NCBI RefSeq assembly: GCF_036625275.1
Contig: NZ_JAZKUD010000021.1
Span: 1-52,843, forward strand
Source of the DNA: Accumulibacter sp036625275
GTDB taxonomy: Bacteria > Pseudomonadota > Gammaproteobacteria > Burkholderiales > Rhodocyclaceae
Direction: 5' to 3'
Length of the DNA stretch: 52,843 bases
Under the pieces are notes generated by a model. The model was given only the letters and a program-made list of their open reading frames with translations, did not search any database and was not told the DNA's origin. A program made the translations under genes and the position numbers. The first letter of the stretch is position 1; each line of letters begins with the position of its first letter. Positions 1 to 7,659 of this stretch are shown here, one piece after another.

Positions 1-143
1 ACGTCAGACGCCGAGAATTCAGGGAGAACCGAGGTCGCAGAAATAGCCGGTTTGAGAACCATAAGGGAGTCTTCCAGTACGCTCAAAAATCCTTTATAAC
101 ACTATGGGCTTAAATTTGGAACTGCTGACGTGCGAAACAGCAA

Positions 144-173
144 TTGACACCAGTTGCCGACTTGCCATACCAT
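144..173 (+). promoter_or_regulatory. candidate sigma70 promoter of rplM-rpsI
   Basis: A perfect -35 hexamer TTGACA (144-149) is followed after 18 bases by TACCAT (168-173), a 4/6 match to the -10. The predicted start near 180 would leave a leader of about 35 nt before rplM. A second weaker -10 (TATAAC, 95-100) lies further upstream. Called by eye. Confidence 0.5.
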
Positions 174-215
174 GCTGGGCTTTCCGTTATCAGGCAAATA
201 AGGACGGCGTTCTTG

Positions 216-644
216 ATGAAGACTTTCTCTGCCAAACCGCATGAAGTGTCACGCGAATGGCTTCTGGTTGATGCCACCGACAAGGTGCTGGGTCGCCTTG
301 CAACCGAAATTGCTCGCCGCCTGCGCGGTAAGCACAAACCCGAATTCACTCCGCACGTGGATACGGGCGACTACATTGTCGTCACCAATGTCGAGAAGTT
401 GCGCGTCACCGGCAACAAGGCTGAGGACAAGAAATACTATCGCCACTCAGGCTATCCTGGAGGCATCTACGAAACGAATTTCACCAAGATGCAGCAGCGC
501 TTCCCGGGTCGCGTCCTTGAACAGGCGGTGAAGGGCATGCTTCCCAAGGGACCGCTCGGTTACGCAATGCTCAAGAAAATGAAATGCTACGCCGGCGCCA
601 CCCATCCGCATGCTGCCCAGCAGCCGAAAGTTCTGGAACTCTAA
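216..644 (+). CDS. rplM: 50S ribosomal protein L13
   Basis: Structural protein of the large ribosomal subunit. The 142-residue product begins MKTFSAKPHEV and carries the L13 core DATDKVLGRLATEIARRLRG and the PKGPLGYAMLKKMK segment near the C-terminus. The length equals the usual bacterial L13. An upstream in-frame ATG at 144 would add 24 residues, but it lies inside the promoter and has no ribosome binding site. The ATG at 216 has AAGGA at 200-204 and matches the family N-terminus. rpsI follows after 9 nt, the conserved L13-S9 operon. Confidence 0.97.
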   Translation: MKTFSAKPHEVSREWLLVDATDKVLGRLATEIARRLRGKHKPEFTPHVDTGDYIVVTNVEKLRVTGNKAEDKKYYRHSGYPGGIYETNFTKMQQRFPGRVLEQAVKGMLPKGPLGYAMLKKMKCYAGATHPHAAQQPKVLEL

Positions 645-653
645 GGGATCACC

Positions 654-1046
654 ATGGCTGAAAATTACTTCTATGGCACGGGACGGCGGAAATGCGCCGT
701 CGCGCGCGTCTTCATGAAGCCCGGCAGCGGCAAGTTTATTGTCAATGGCAAACCGGTCGATGAATTCTTCTCGCGAGTGACGGGGCGAATGATTGTTCGA
801 CAGCCGCTGCAACTGGTCGAGCAGACGGCTGGCTTCGACATTCTCGTCAATGTTGCTGGCGGCGGCGAGTCCGGCCAGGCAGGCGCAGTTCGGCATGGCA
901 TTACGCGGGCACTGATTGCCTACGACATGTCGCTCAAGCCAGCGCTTTCAAAAGCGGGCTTCGTCACTCGTGACGCTCGTGAAGTTGAACGCAAGAAAGT
1001 CGGTTTCCACAAGGCACGTCGGCGCAAGCAGTTCTCCAAGCGCTGA
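654..1046 (+). CDS. rpsI: 30S ribosomal protein S9
   Basis: Small-subunit protein whose C-terminal tail reaches the P-site tRNA. The 130-residue product starts MAENYFYGTGRRKCAVARVF and ends in the diagnostic basic tail KARRRKQFSKR. The ribosome binding site AAGGGA (643-648) overlaps the rplM stop codon, so translation is probably coupled to L13. A strong intrinsic terminator follows 20 nt after the stop, making rplM-rpsI a two-gene unit. Confidence 0.97.
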   Translation: MAENYFYGTGRRKCAVARVFMKPGSGKFIVNGKPVDEFFSRVTGRMIVRQPLQLVEQTAGFDILVNVAGGGESGQAGAVRHGITRALIAYDMSLKPALSKAGFVTRDAREVERKKVGFHKARRRKQFSKR

Positions 1047-1065
1047 CCGTATCCGGTTGCACCGC

Positions 1066-1088
1066 AAAGCCGCCTGTGGGCGGCTTTT
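1066..1088 (+). terminator. intrinsic terminator of rplM-rpsI
   Basis: Nine-base stem AAAGCCGCC / GGCGGCTTT with a TGTG loop (1075-1078), ending in TTTT. It sits directly after rpsI. Confidence 0.85.
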
Positions 1089-1139
1089 GTATTCTCGTGG
1101 ACTGGGAGCTTTCATTGCCAGTCATCGCGGAGACTGTTC

Positions 1140-2168
1140 ATGATCAAGGTTGGAATCGTCGGCGGCACCGGCTACACCGGCGTCGAATTGCTGCGACTTC
1201 TGGCGCAGCATCCAGCAGTGCAGCTCGTTGCCATCACCTCCCGAGGAGATGCCGGCACTGCGGTTTCAAGCATGTTTCCGAGTTTGCGCCGACGGCTGAC
1301 TCTGCAGTTCGAAGATCCGGCAAGCGCCAATCTGCAGGCCTGTGATGTGGTTTTCTTTGCCACCCCGAACGGCGTTGCGATGCAACAGGCCCCCACTCTG
1401 CTCGATGCCGGCGTGCGCGTGATTGACCTCGCCGCTGATTTTCGCCTCAGCAATGTGGCCGAGTGGAAGCAGTGGTACGGAATGCCGCACGGCAGTCCGG
1501 AATGGGTCGCCCAGGCAGTCTATGGTCTGCCGGAATACCATCGAACCGACATCCGCAACGCTCGCCTGGTCGCCAATCCGGGCTGTTACCCGACGGCAGT
1601 ACAACTGGGCTTCATGCCGCTCCTCGAGGCTGGCGTGGTGGAACTGGATCATCTCGTCGCGGATGCCAAATCGGGCGTCTCCGGGGCTGGGCGCAAGGCC
1701 GAGATCCCAGCCCTGTTCTCGGAAGCCGCCGACAATTTCAAGGCCTATGCCGTCCCCGGACACCGCCATCTGCCGGAGATTCAGCAGGGTCTGTCGAGAA
1801 TGGCTGGCAGCCCGGTCGGACTGACCTTCGTTCCCCACCTGACCCCTTTGATCCGTGGCATTCACGCCACCCTCTACGCGCGCATCAAGCGTGCTGACGA
1901 CTTTCAGGCGATCTTTGAAAAACGCTACCAGAACGAGCCTTTTGTCGATGTCCTGCCGTCCGGTTCACATCCGGATACGCGCTCGGTACGGGCCGCCAAC
2001 ATCTGCCGTATCGCGGTGCATCGTCCCCAGCAGGGCAACATTCTGGTGGTGCTCTCGGTCATCGACAACCTGGTCAAAGGCGCCGCAGGCCAGGCCGTGC
2101 AAAATATGAACATCATGTTCGGCCTGCCTGAAACCGAAGGCCTCCGGCAACTGGCGGTGTTTCCCTGA
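1140..2168 (+). CDS. argC: N-acetyl-gamma-glutamyl-phosphate reductase
   Basis: NADPH-dependent reduction of N-acetylglutamyl phosphate to the semialdehyde, third step of arginine synthesis, cytoplasmic. The 342-residue product has the N-terminal nucleotide-binding loop GIVGGTGYTGVELLRLL and the catalytic cysteine in VANPGCYPTA (Cys149). It also has the SGVSGAGRKAE segment and the HRHLPEI motif. Length and motifs fit the long (type 1) ArgC. A weak GGAGA precedes the ATG by about 8 nt. argJ of the same pathway lies at 28 kb, not in operon with it. Confidence 0.96.
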   Translation: MIKVGIVGGTGYTGVELLRLLAQHPAVQLVAITSRGDAGTAVSSMFPSLRRRLTLQFEDPASANLQACDVVFFATPNGVAMQQAPTLLDAGVRVIDLAADFRLSNVAEWKQWYGMPHGSPEWVAQAVYGLPEYHRTDIRNARLVANPGCYPTAVQLGFMPLLEAGVVELDHLVADAKSGVSGAGRKAEIPALFSEAADNFKAYAVPGHRHLPEIQQGLSRMAGSPVGLTFVPHLTPLIRGIHATLYARIKRADDFQAIFEKRYQNEPFVDVLPSGSHPDTRSVRAANICRIAVHRPQQGNILVVLSVIDNLVKGAAGQAVQNMNIMFGLPETEGLRQLAVFP

Positions 2169-2202
2169 GAATGTATCGATCCGCAGGGTCCAACGACAAA
2201 AA

Positions 2203-2211
2203 TGTTATGAT
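2203..2211 (+). promoter_or_regulatory. candidate extended -10 promoter upstream of erpA
   Basis: TGTTATGAT gives a TGn element plus TATGAT, a 5/6 match to the -10. The predicted start near 2218 would leave a leader of about 200 nt before erpA, containing a 12-base palindrome CAGACATGTCTG and a short open frame. No good -35 is visible, which is acceptable for an extended -10 promoter. Confidence 0.4.
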
Positions 2212-2273
2212 CAGTGGCAGCGGCATGGCTGCGATCAGAGCCTTGGAACCTCTGGAACTCATCGAAAGCAGAC

Positions 2274-2417
2274 ATGTCTGATCTGACGTTGCAAAGCGTC
2301 ACGCTGCTTGACAAGCGCCTGTCCAATCCGGCAGGCATCAGAACCGTAGTACGAAAACTGGCCGCCACTGACCGATCCTGGCTCGAATCGGCGCAGATAT
2401 CAGATTTTGGAGAATGA
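2274..2417 (+). CDS. possible 47-residue leader ORF before erpA
   Basis: An open frame beginning MSDLTLQSVTLLDKRL ends 4 nt before the erpA start and lies inside the predicted erpA leader. It has no clear ribosome binding site, no membrane segment and no family I recognise. It could be a small protein, a leader peptide or chance. It is listed only because it fills the gap between argC and erpA. Confidence 0.15.
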   Translation: MSDLTLQSVTLLDKRLSNPAGIRTVVRKLAATDRSWLESAQISDFGE

Positions 2418-2421
2418 TGTA

Positions 2422-2772
2422 ATGAATGTAGCGACTGAAATGCCGATGCCCTTCGTGTTTACCGACAGCGCGGCTGGCAAGGTGAAAGAGTTGATCGAAG
2501 AAGAAGGTAACCCTGAACTGAAACTGCGGGTATTCGTCACCGGCGGCGGGTGTTCGGGTTTCCAGTATGGGTTCACCTTCGACGAGGTGGCCAACGACGA
2601 CGATACCGCGCTGCAGAAGAACGGCGTCACCTTGCTGATCGACCCGATGAGCTACCAGTATCTGGTCGGTGCTGAAATCGACTACACCGAAGGGCTGGAA
2701 GGTTCGCAGTTCGTGATCAAGAACCCGAATGCCTCTTCGACCTGCGGTTGCGGCTCATCGTTTTCGGTTTAG
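2422..2772 (+). CDS. erpA: iron-sulfur cluster insertion protein ErpA
   Basis: A-type carrier that delivers Fe-S clusters to apoproteins in the cytoplasm. The 116-residue product has the three conserved cysteines of the family, one in TGGGCSGFQYGF and two in the C-terminal STCGCGSSF. The chosen ATG has GGAG at 2409-2412, while an in-frame TTG at 2407 would overlap that site. Size and motifs match ErpA rather than IscA/SufA. The argC-erpA neighbourhood is usual in betaproteobacteria, though the bactofilin-type gene often found between them is absent. Confidence 0.93.
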   Translation: MNVATEMPMPFVFTDSAAGKVKELIEEEGNPELKLRVFVTGGGCSGFQYGFTFDEVANDDDTALQKNGVTLLIDPMSYQYLVGAEIDYTEGLEGSQFVIKNPNASSTCGCGSSFSV

Positions 2773-2812
2773 GCCACTGGCAGGCTGAACCGGCAGCGAG
2801 AGGAGACTGCCC

Positions 2813-2836
2813 GGCGACGGCGCGGTCGTCGCCTTT
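2813..2836 (+). terminator. hairpin terminator after erpA
   Basis: Perfect 7-bp stem GGCGACG / CGTCGCC (2813-2819 and 2827-2833) with a 7-nt loop, followed by TTTCC. It lies between the convergent erpA and ctaA. Only the plus strand has a T run after the stem. Confidence 0.6.
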
Positions 2837-2861
2837 CCTCAAACGCAGGAAAGGTTCAGCG

Positions 2862-3911
2862 TCAAATCGAATCACCCGGTACCCGCGCCACCCGAAGTTC
2901 GTGATTCAACCATAGCAGCAAGCCCAGGACGACCATCGCCCCGCCTTGATGCGCAGCCCCCAGGCCCACCGGAACGGCCAGCAGCAGGGTGGCAATGCCC
3001 AGCGCGATCTGGATGAACACCCCCACCAGCAACAGCGTTGCCGCCAGGCGCGCCGTCGAAGACACGGCTGCGCTCCTTATCTTCCACCAGAACCAAGGCA
3101 CCAGAAAGACCAGCAGCCAGGCGCCCAGACGATGGTCAAACTGGACCAACGCCATGTTGTTGAAGAAATTCAGGTACCAGGGATCGATGATGAAGCTTTC
3201 CGGCGGCAGCACATGCCCGTTCATCAGGGGAAAGCTGTTGTAGGCCTTGCCGGCGCGAATGCCGGCGACAAAGCCGCCGGTGATGACCATGTAGCCGACC
3301 AGGATCGTCAGCCAGAAGCCAATCCGCTGCAGTCCCTGTAGCGCAACGTCGTGGCTGCCCCGGCTGCGCTCGCTGAGCAGGCCCATCGCCACCCAGAACA
3401 TCGACAGGAAAATCAGGAAGGCCAGCGACAGATGCGCGGTCAGCCGATAGTGACTGACGCGCGGGTCGTCGACCAGGCCGCTCTTCACCATGTACCAGCC
3501 CATCGCTCCCTGCAACCCCCCGAGCACGAACATCCCCAGCAGCTTCGGAACCAGCGATGGCGCAATCCGGCGCCGCAACAAAAAGTAGATGAATGGCAGC
3601 AGGAAGACCAACCCGATCAGACGTCCGAGAACGCGGTGCCAGTATTCCCAATAGAAGATGCTCTTGAACTCTGCGAGCGTCATCTGGTGGTTAACCTGCT
3701 GGTATTCGGGGGTTTTCTTGTATTTCTCGAAGGTCTCGTCCCATTCGGCCGGATTGAGCGGCGGAATGACCCCGACAATCGGCTGCCACTCGACGATCGA
3801 CAGGCCCGAATGGGTCAGACGTGTGACGCCACCGACTACCAGAATGGCGAAGACCATGGCACTGCAAATCAGCAGCCAGAGCGCAACTTGTCGGCGAGCA
3901 ACCGTATCCAT
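2862..3911 (-). CDS. ctaA: heme A synthase, COX15/CtaA type
   Basis: Membrane enzyme that oxidises the C8 methyl of heme O to the formyl of heme A. The 349-residue product has about eight membrane helices. Histidine motifs are EYWHRVLGR (first half), HYRLTAHL, FDHRLGAW and GAAHQGG (second half). The N-terminal block THSGLSIVEWQP followed by a long linker rich in E, K and Y is typical of the long COX15-like subgroup of alphaproteobacteria and mitochondria. It is transcribed divergently from the NO reductase operon, whose CtaB would make its heme O substrate. Confidence 0.92.
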   Translation of the reverse strand: MDTVARRQVALWLLICSAMVFAILVVGGVTRLTHSGLSIVEWQPIVGVIPPLNPAEWDETFEKYKKTPEYQQVNHQMTLAEFKSIFYWEYWHRVLGRLIGLVFLLPFIYFLLRRRIAPSLVPKLLGMFVLGGLQGAMGWYMVKSGLVDDPRVSHYRLTAHLSLAFLIFLSMFWVAMGLLSERSRGSHDVALQGLQRIGFWLTILVGYMVITGGFVAGIRAGKAYNSFPLMNGHVLPPESFIIDPWYLNFFNNMALVQFDHRLGAWLLVFLVPWFWWKIRSAAVSSTARLAATLLLVGVFIQIALGIATLLLAVPVGLGAAHQGGAMVVLGLLLWLNHELRVARVPGDSI

Positions 3912-3982
3912 GACAGATCACCGGGGTGAAAAGCGAAGCCACGGATTATAGGCCCTTTGCGACGCTCCCCAAGCCTTGCGAA

Positions 3983-4005
3983 GACTGCGACCATTGGTCG
4001 CAGTC
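3983..4005. promoter_or_regulatory. perfect 10-bp inverted repeat between ctaA and the NOR operon
   Basis: GACTGCGACC and GGTCGCAGTC flank a 3-nt ATT spacer. No T run follows on either strand, so it is a poor terminator. Its place in the divergent intergenic region suits an operator for a dimeric regulator or an RNA hairpin in a leader. Confidence 0.4.
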
Positions 4006-4065
4006 CAAACCATGGAATGCCGATGCCTGCTGGCTTTGCCGACCATCATCGGGTTTCCCCGGTTC

Positions 4066-4108
4066 TTGACGTGCATCAAATCAATGTCCGCCCGGCTGCA
4101 GGTATCCT
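4066..4108 (+). promoter_or_regulatory. FNR/DNR-type box and class II promoter of the NOR operon
   Basis: TTGACGTGCATCAA (4066-4079) matches 9 of 10 defined bases of the FNR/DNR consensus TTGAT-N4-ATCAA. Its centre is at 4072.5. TATCCT (4103-4108) lies where the -10 should be if the box is centred at -41.5, so box and hexamer together form a standard class II activated promoter. FNR-family activators respond to low oxygen (FNR) or NO (DNR/NNR). Spacing and match are seen; the regulator is inferred. Confidence 0.6.
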
Positions 4109-4201
4109 GCGGTCAATTGTGCCCGGAAGGCCCAAGAAATTCGACCTTATCCGCAACTTACCAGCCGCCACAAGCGCAAATCATTGATGGAGGATACAAA
4201 T

Positions 4202-4351
4202 ATGGCCGTCAACAACGATGATGACGTTCCGTTCATGCAGAAGCTGCTGGACAACCACTTCCTGCTGCTGTTTCTCGGCGTGGCTTCACCCGGTTTGCTC
4301 TACATCCTGTGGGGCATCATCGACATCATGAACACTCCGGTTGCCAGGTAG
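4202..4351 (+). CDS. 49-residue single-helix membrane protein, first gene of the NOR operon
   Basis: MAVNNDDDVPFMQKLL leads into a hydrophobic stretch of about 22 residues containing FLLLFLGVASPGLL, followed by MNTPVAR. An excellent ribosome binding site (GGAGGA, 4189-4194) sits 7 nt before the ATG. It is 30 nt upstream of the CuA subunit gene and in the same direction. By analogy with the small subunits IIa/IV of ba3 and cbb3 oxidases it is probably a single-span accessory subunit, N-terminus in the cytoplasm. I recognise no named family, so the role is inferred from context only. Confidence 0.75.
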   Translation: MAVNNDDDVPFMQKLLDNHFLLLFLGVASPGLLYILWGIIDIMNTPVAR

Positions 4352-4381
4352 GTCGGCCATTCACATCAGGGAGAAACAAAT

Positions 4382-4921
4382 ATGAGTGCAATTCTGCCGC
4401 CGTCGGAACGGCTCTGGTGGAAGCAACCCATCGACAAGGTCGAATGGGCGTGGATCGCGATCGCCTTCATCTGGGGGATGGTCATGTTCGTGATGATGAT
4501 TTACTGGCACGTCTACGGGAAGCAGAACCTCTCCAACGAGGCCTACAAGACCAGCCCCGAGATGTTCGCTGCCAAGGCCGAAAAGTTCATCGCCGAAAAC
4601 ACCATCCGTACCGAGACCGACCAGAACATCCCGGTGGTCAAGGTGCCCGCGGGCGGTGACGGCTACCTGATCGCCCGGCTGTGGGCATGGTATCCGATCC
4701 TCGAACTGGAAAAGGGGCAGACCTACAAGATTCACCTGTCGTCGATGGATTACAACCATGGCTTCTCGCTGCAGCCAGTCAATATCAACATCCAGGTGAT
4801 CCCAGGCTACGAGCACGTCGTCAAGATGACGCCGACCAAGGAAGGCACTTACGCCATCGTCTGCAACGAATACTGCGGCATCGGTCACCATTCGATGCTC
4901 GGCCGTATCTACGTGAAATAA
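4382..4921 (+). CDS. norS: NO reductase (sNOR-type) CuA subunit II
   Basis: Electron-entry subunit: one N-terminal helix (about residues 22-45) and a periplasmic cupredoxin domain, 179 residues, the short form seen in ba3-like enzymes. All CuA ligands are present: His126 (YNHGFSL), then Cys161, Cys165, His169 and Met172 in CNEYCGIGHHSM. It should therefore accept electrons from cytochrome c or a cupredoxin, not quinol. There is no cytochrome c fusion. GGGAG precedes the ATG. norY follows after 15 nt. Alone it could pass for coxB; the NOR call rests on the partner subunit. Confidence 0.8.
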   Translation: MSAILPPSERLWWKQPIDKVEWAWIAIAFIWGMVMFVMMIYWHVYGKQNLSNEAYKTSPEMFAAKAEKFIAENTIRTETDQNIPVVKVPAGGDGYLIARLWAWYPILELEKGQTYKIHLSSMDYNHGFSLQPVNINIQVIPGYEHVVKMTPTKEGTYAIVCNEYCGIGHHSMLGRIYVK

Positions 4922-4936
4922 GGGGGGAAAGAATAG

Positions 4937-6631
4937 ATGGCAACGACCTACCGTACCTGTCCCATTTCCGGACTGCAATTCGAGGACCAGGCTGAGAAGC
5001 TGATGCGCTGGAACGCCGTCGTCGGCGTCCTCTGGCTGCTCGTCGGCGGCATCACCGCGCTGCTGGTCATCCTCACCCGCTGGCCGGCGATCAAGCTGCT
5101 GCCGGCCGACCAGTTCTACCTGATCCTCACCGCCCACGGTATCGACATGCTGATCCTGTGGATTCTGTTCTTCGAAATGGCGGTTTTATACTTTGCCTCA
5201 TCGACATTGCTCAGGTGTCGGCTGGCGGCACCGAAGATCGCCTGGCTCGGATTCTGGCTGATGGTCGTCGGCGGCATCATGGCCAATATCGCGATCTTCC
5301 AGGGCGAGTCGAGCGTGATGTTCACCTCCTATGTGCCGATGCAGGCCGCTCCCCACTTCTACCTCGGGATCATCCTGGTCGCCGTCGGTGCGCTGCTCGG
5401 CGTCGCCATCTTCTTCGGTACGCTGGTCGTCGCCAAGCGCGACAAGACCTATCAGGGCTCGCTGCCGCTGGTCACTTTCGGTGCGTTGACCGCAGCGATC
5501 ATCGCCACCTTCACGATCCTTGCCGGCGCCGGCATCCTGCTGCCGACCTTTTTGTGGTCGGTCGGACTGATCAAGGAAATCGACGCGCAGTTGTATCGCA
5601 TGGTGTGGTGGGGTCTGGGACACTCGTCGCAACAGATCAACGTGGCCGCGCACGTCGCCGTCTGGTACCTGACCGCCGCCGTGATCTTCGGCGCCAAGCC
5701 CTTGTCTGAGAAAGTGTCGCGCTTCGCCTTCCTGCTCTACATCCTTTTCCTGCAACTCGCCAGTGCGCACCACCTGCTCTCCGATCCCGGCATGAGCGCC
5801 GAGTGGAAAGTGCTGAACACTTCCTACTTCATGTACTTCGCGGTGATGGCCTCGATGATCCACGGCTTCACGGTTCCCGGTGCGATCGAAGCGGCACAGC
5901 GGCGCAAGGGTTACACCAACGGTCTGTTCGAATGGTTGCGCAAGGCGCCCTGGGGTAACCCGGTGTTCTCCGGGATGTTCATCTCGCTGGTCAGCTTCGG
6001 CTTTCTCGGCGGCATCTCGGGGGTCGTGCTCGGTACCGAACAGATCAACATGCTGATGCACAATACCTTCTATGTCCCGGGCCACTTCCACACCACGGTC
6101 GTCACCGGCACGACGCTGGCTTTCATGGCGATTACCTACCTGCTGGTGCCGGTCCTCTTCCGGCGCGAAATGATCCTGCCCAAGCTGTGCCAGATCCAGC
6201 CCTACCTGTTCGGCATCAGCATGTCGGTGCTCGGCTTGGTCATGATGGGTGCCGGCACGCTCGGCGTCTCCCGCCGGCACTGGGACATGGCCTTCTCCGG
6301 CGCACCGTTCCAGTATGAATGGCCGGGTGCCGCCTATCTGATGATGGGGCTGACCGGAATCTTCGGAGTCCTCGCCGTGATTGGCGGCGGGCTGTGGATT
6401 CTACTCGTCGTCGGTTCGCTGCTGTTCGGCAAGAAACTCGACGGCGGCAAGGTTTCCGACCGGCCGACACCAATCCCGGGCAACACCCAGGCAGCCTCGG
6501 CCGTGGCGCATGGCAGCGACCACGTCGGTGTCCCCGGCACCGTCGTCCTGGCCCTGCTGTTGTTCGTCTGTTTTGTCCTTTACTACTTCGTCAACTGGAA
6601 GTACCTTTCCGAAGTCTGGCTGCTGAGCTGA
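4937..6631 (+). CDS. norY: heme-copper NO reductase (sNOR-type) catalytic subunit I
   Basis: 564 residues, about 14 membrane helices, B-family heme-copper fold. Heme and CuB ligands are present: His67 (TAHGID), His229 (GLGHSS), His278-His279 (SAHHLLSDP), His383 and His385 (VPGHFHTT). In oxygen reductases of families A and B a tyrosine lies four residues after the first CuB histidine (HPEVY). Here that position is Gln233 (HSSQQ). The C-family tyrosine position before the HH pair is also non-tyrosine (Leu272). Loss of the cross-linked tyrosine is the hallmark of NO reductases in this superfamily. The order norS-norY-senC matches the norSY-senC cluster known in ammonia oxidisers. Common databases would call it cytochrome c oxidase subunit I. 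NO reductase activity is inference from the active site and context. Confidence 0.75.
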   Translation: MATTYRTCPISGLQFEDQAEKLMRWNAVVGVLWLLVGGITALLVILTRWPAIKLLPADQFYLILTAHGIDMLILWILFFEMAVLYFASSTLLRCRLAAPKIAWLGFWLMVVGGIMANIAIFQGESSVMFTSYVPMQAAPHFYLGIILVAVGALLGVAIFFGTLVVAKRDKTYQGSLPLVTFGALTAAIIATFTILAGAGILLPTFLWSVGLIKEIDAQLYRMVWWGLGHSSQQINVAAHVAVWYLTAAVIFGAKPLSEKVSRFAFLLYILFLQLASAHHLLSDPGMSAEWKVLNTSYFMYFAVMASMIHGFTVPGAIEAAQRRKGYTNGLFEWLRKAPWGNPVFSGMFISLVSFGFLGGISGVVLGTEQINMLMHNTFYVPGHFHTTVVTGTTLAFMAITYLLVPVLFRREMILPKLCQIQPYLFGISMSVLGLVMMGAGTLGVSRRHWDMAFSGAPFQYEWPGAAYLMMGLTGIFGVLAVIGGGLWILLVVGSLLFGKKLDGGKVSDRPTPIPGNTQAASAVAHGSDHVGVPGTVVLALLLFVCFVLYYFVNWKYLSEVWLLS

Positions 6632-6641
6632 TCCGGCACCT

Positions 6642-6662
6642 CCCCACGCCATCGGCGTGGGG
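6642..6662 (+). other. 9-bp hairpin between norY and ctaB
   Basis: CCCCACGCC and GGCGTGGGG flank a 3-nt ATC loop, 10 nt after the norY stop. No T run follows, so it is more likely an mRNA-stabilising or attenuating structure than a full terminator. It could make norSY more abundant than the downstream assembly genes. Confidence 0.55.
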
Positions 6663-6768
6663 GCCTGCCTCAATCGGGTCCTGGCCACGACAGGTCCGAT
6701 TCAAGCCGGCCCGCACACCTTCCAGGCCACCCGATCATTACCTTGACTGCTGCCGCTATCGACCACCC

Positions 6769-7659
6769 ATGCCATCCGTCCGCGCATCGAAAAGCACCTT
6801 TCCCCTCCGTGCCGTTCTCGGCGTGTTCAAGCTGCGCATCGGGGTCGTCATCACCTTTACCGCCCTCGCCGGTCTGGCGGTCAGCCCCGGACCCAGCCTG
6901 AGCCTGCCGCAGTTACTCGTGCTGACCTTGTCGGTGCTGATTTCCTCGGCCAGCGCCGGAGCCTTCAACCAGTATTACGAACACGACAGCGACCTGCTGA
7001 TGTCGCGAACCCGCCAGCGCCCCTTCGTCACTGGCGAACTTCGGCACGGACCGATCTGGCTACTGGTCATCGCCGCCCTGATGACGCTCTCGGTCGGTGC
7101 CGCCTGGGTCGCCCTGAATGCCTGGTCGGCGCTGTTTGTCTTCCTCGGCGCTTTCTTCTACGCCATCGTGTACACCGTGTGGCTGAAGCGGCGCACCTGG
7201 CTGAACATCGTCTTTGGCGGGCTGGCCGGAAGCTGGGCGGTGCTCGCTGGCGCGACCGCCGCCGACCCACAGCCCGGCGCCATCCCGCTGACCCTGGCAC
7301 TGGTTCTCTTTCTGTGGACGCCACCGCATTTCTGGAGTCTGGCGATCGCCTTCCGTGACGACTACGCCGCCGTCGGCGTGCCGATGCTGCCGGTCGTCGT
7401 CGGCGACCAGCAAGCGGCAAACACGATTTTCTTCAGTACCCTGGCGCTGGTCGCGGCCAGCCTGTTGCCGCTGGCCTTCGGGCTTGGCATGATCTACTTC
7501 GCCGGTGCCTTCGCCGGTGGCTTCCTGTTCATTCAGAAAGCCTGGCGCCTGACTCGCGACCCCTGCCGCAAGTCGGCGATGATCTGCTTTCATGCATCAC
7601 TCATCCAACTGACACTGGTCCTGTTCGGTGCCATCCTTGACACGCAACTCGGTTTCTGA
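6769..7659 (+). CDS. ctaB: protoheme IX farnesyltransferase (heme O synthase)
   Basis: UbiA-family membrane prenyltransferase that adds a farnesyl group to heme B to make heme O. The 296-residue product has about eight or nine helices. The first aspartate motif is NQYYEHDSDLLMSRTRQRP and a second conserved block lies around LWTPPHFWSLAIAFRDDYAAVGVPMLP. The same frame stays open upstream, but the ATG at 6769 gives the family N-terminus FKLRIGVVITFTALAG. It lies between norY and the SCO gene, so the reductase may carry heme O or A, or its genes may share an assembly operon with an oxidase. Confidence 0.92.
   Translation: MPSVRASKSTFPLRAVLGVFKLRIGVVITFTALAGLAVSPGPSLSLPQLLVLTLSVLISSASAGAFNQYYEHDSDLLMSRTRQRPFVTGELRHGPIWLLVIAALMTLSVGAAWVALNAWSALFVFLGAFFYAIVYTVWLKRRTWLNIVFGGLAGSWAVLAGATAADPQPGAIPLTLALVLFLWTPPHFWSLAIAFRDDYAAVGVPMLPVVVGDQQAANTIFFSTLALVAASLLPLAFGLGMIYFAGAFAGGFLFIQKAWRLTRDPCRKSAMICFHASLIQLTLVLFGAILDTQLGF

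Noticed and set aside
4382..6631. Ordinary ba3/aa3 cytochrome c oxidase subunits II and I
   Set aside because: Subunit I lacks the tyrosine four residues after the first CuB histidine (Gln instead), and the gene order matches norSY-senC.
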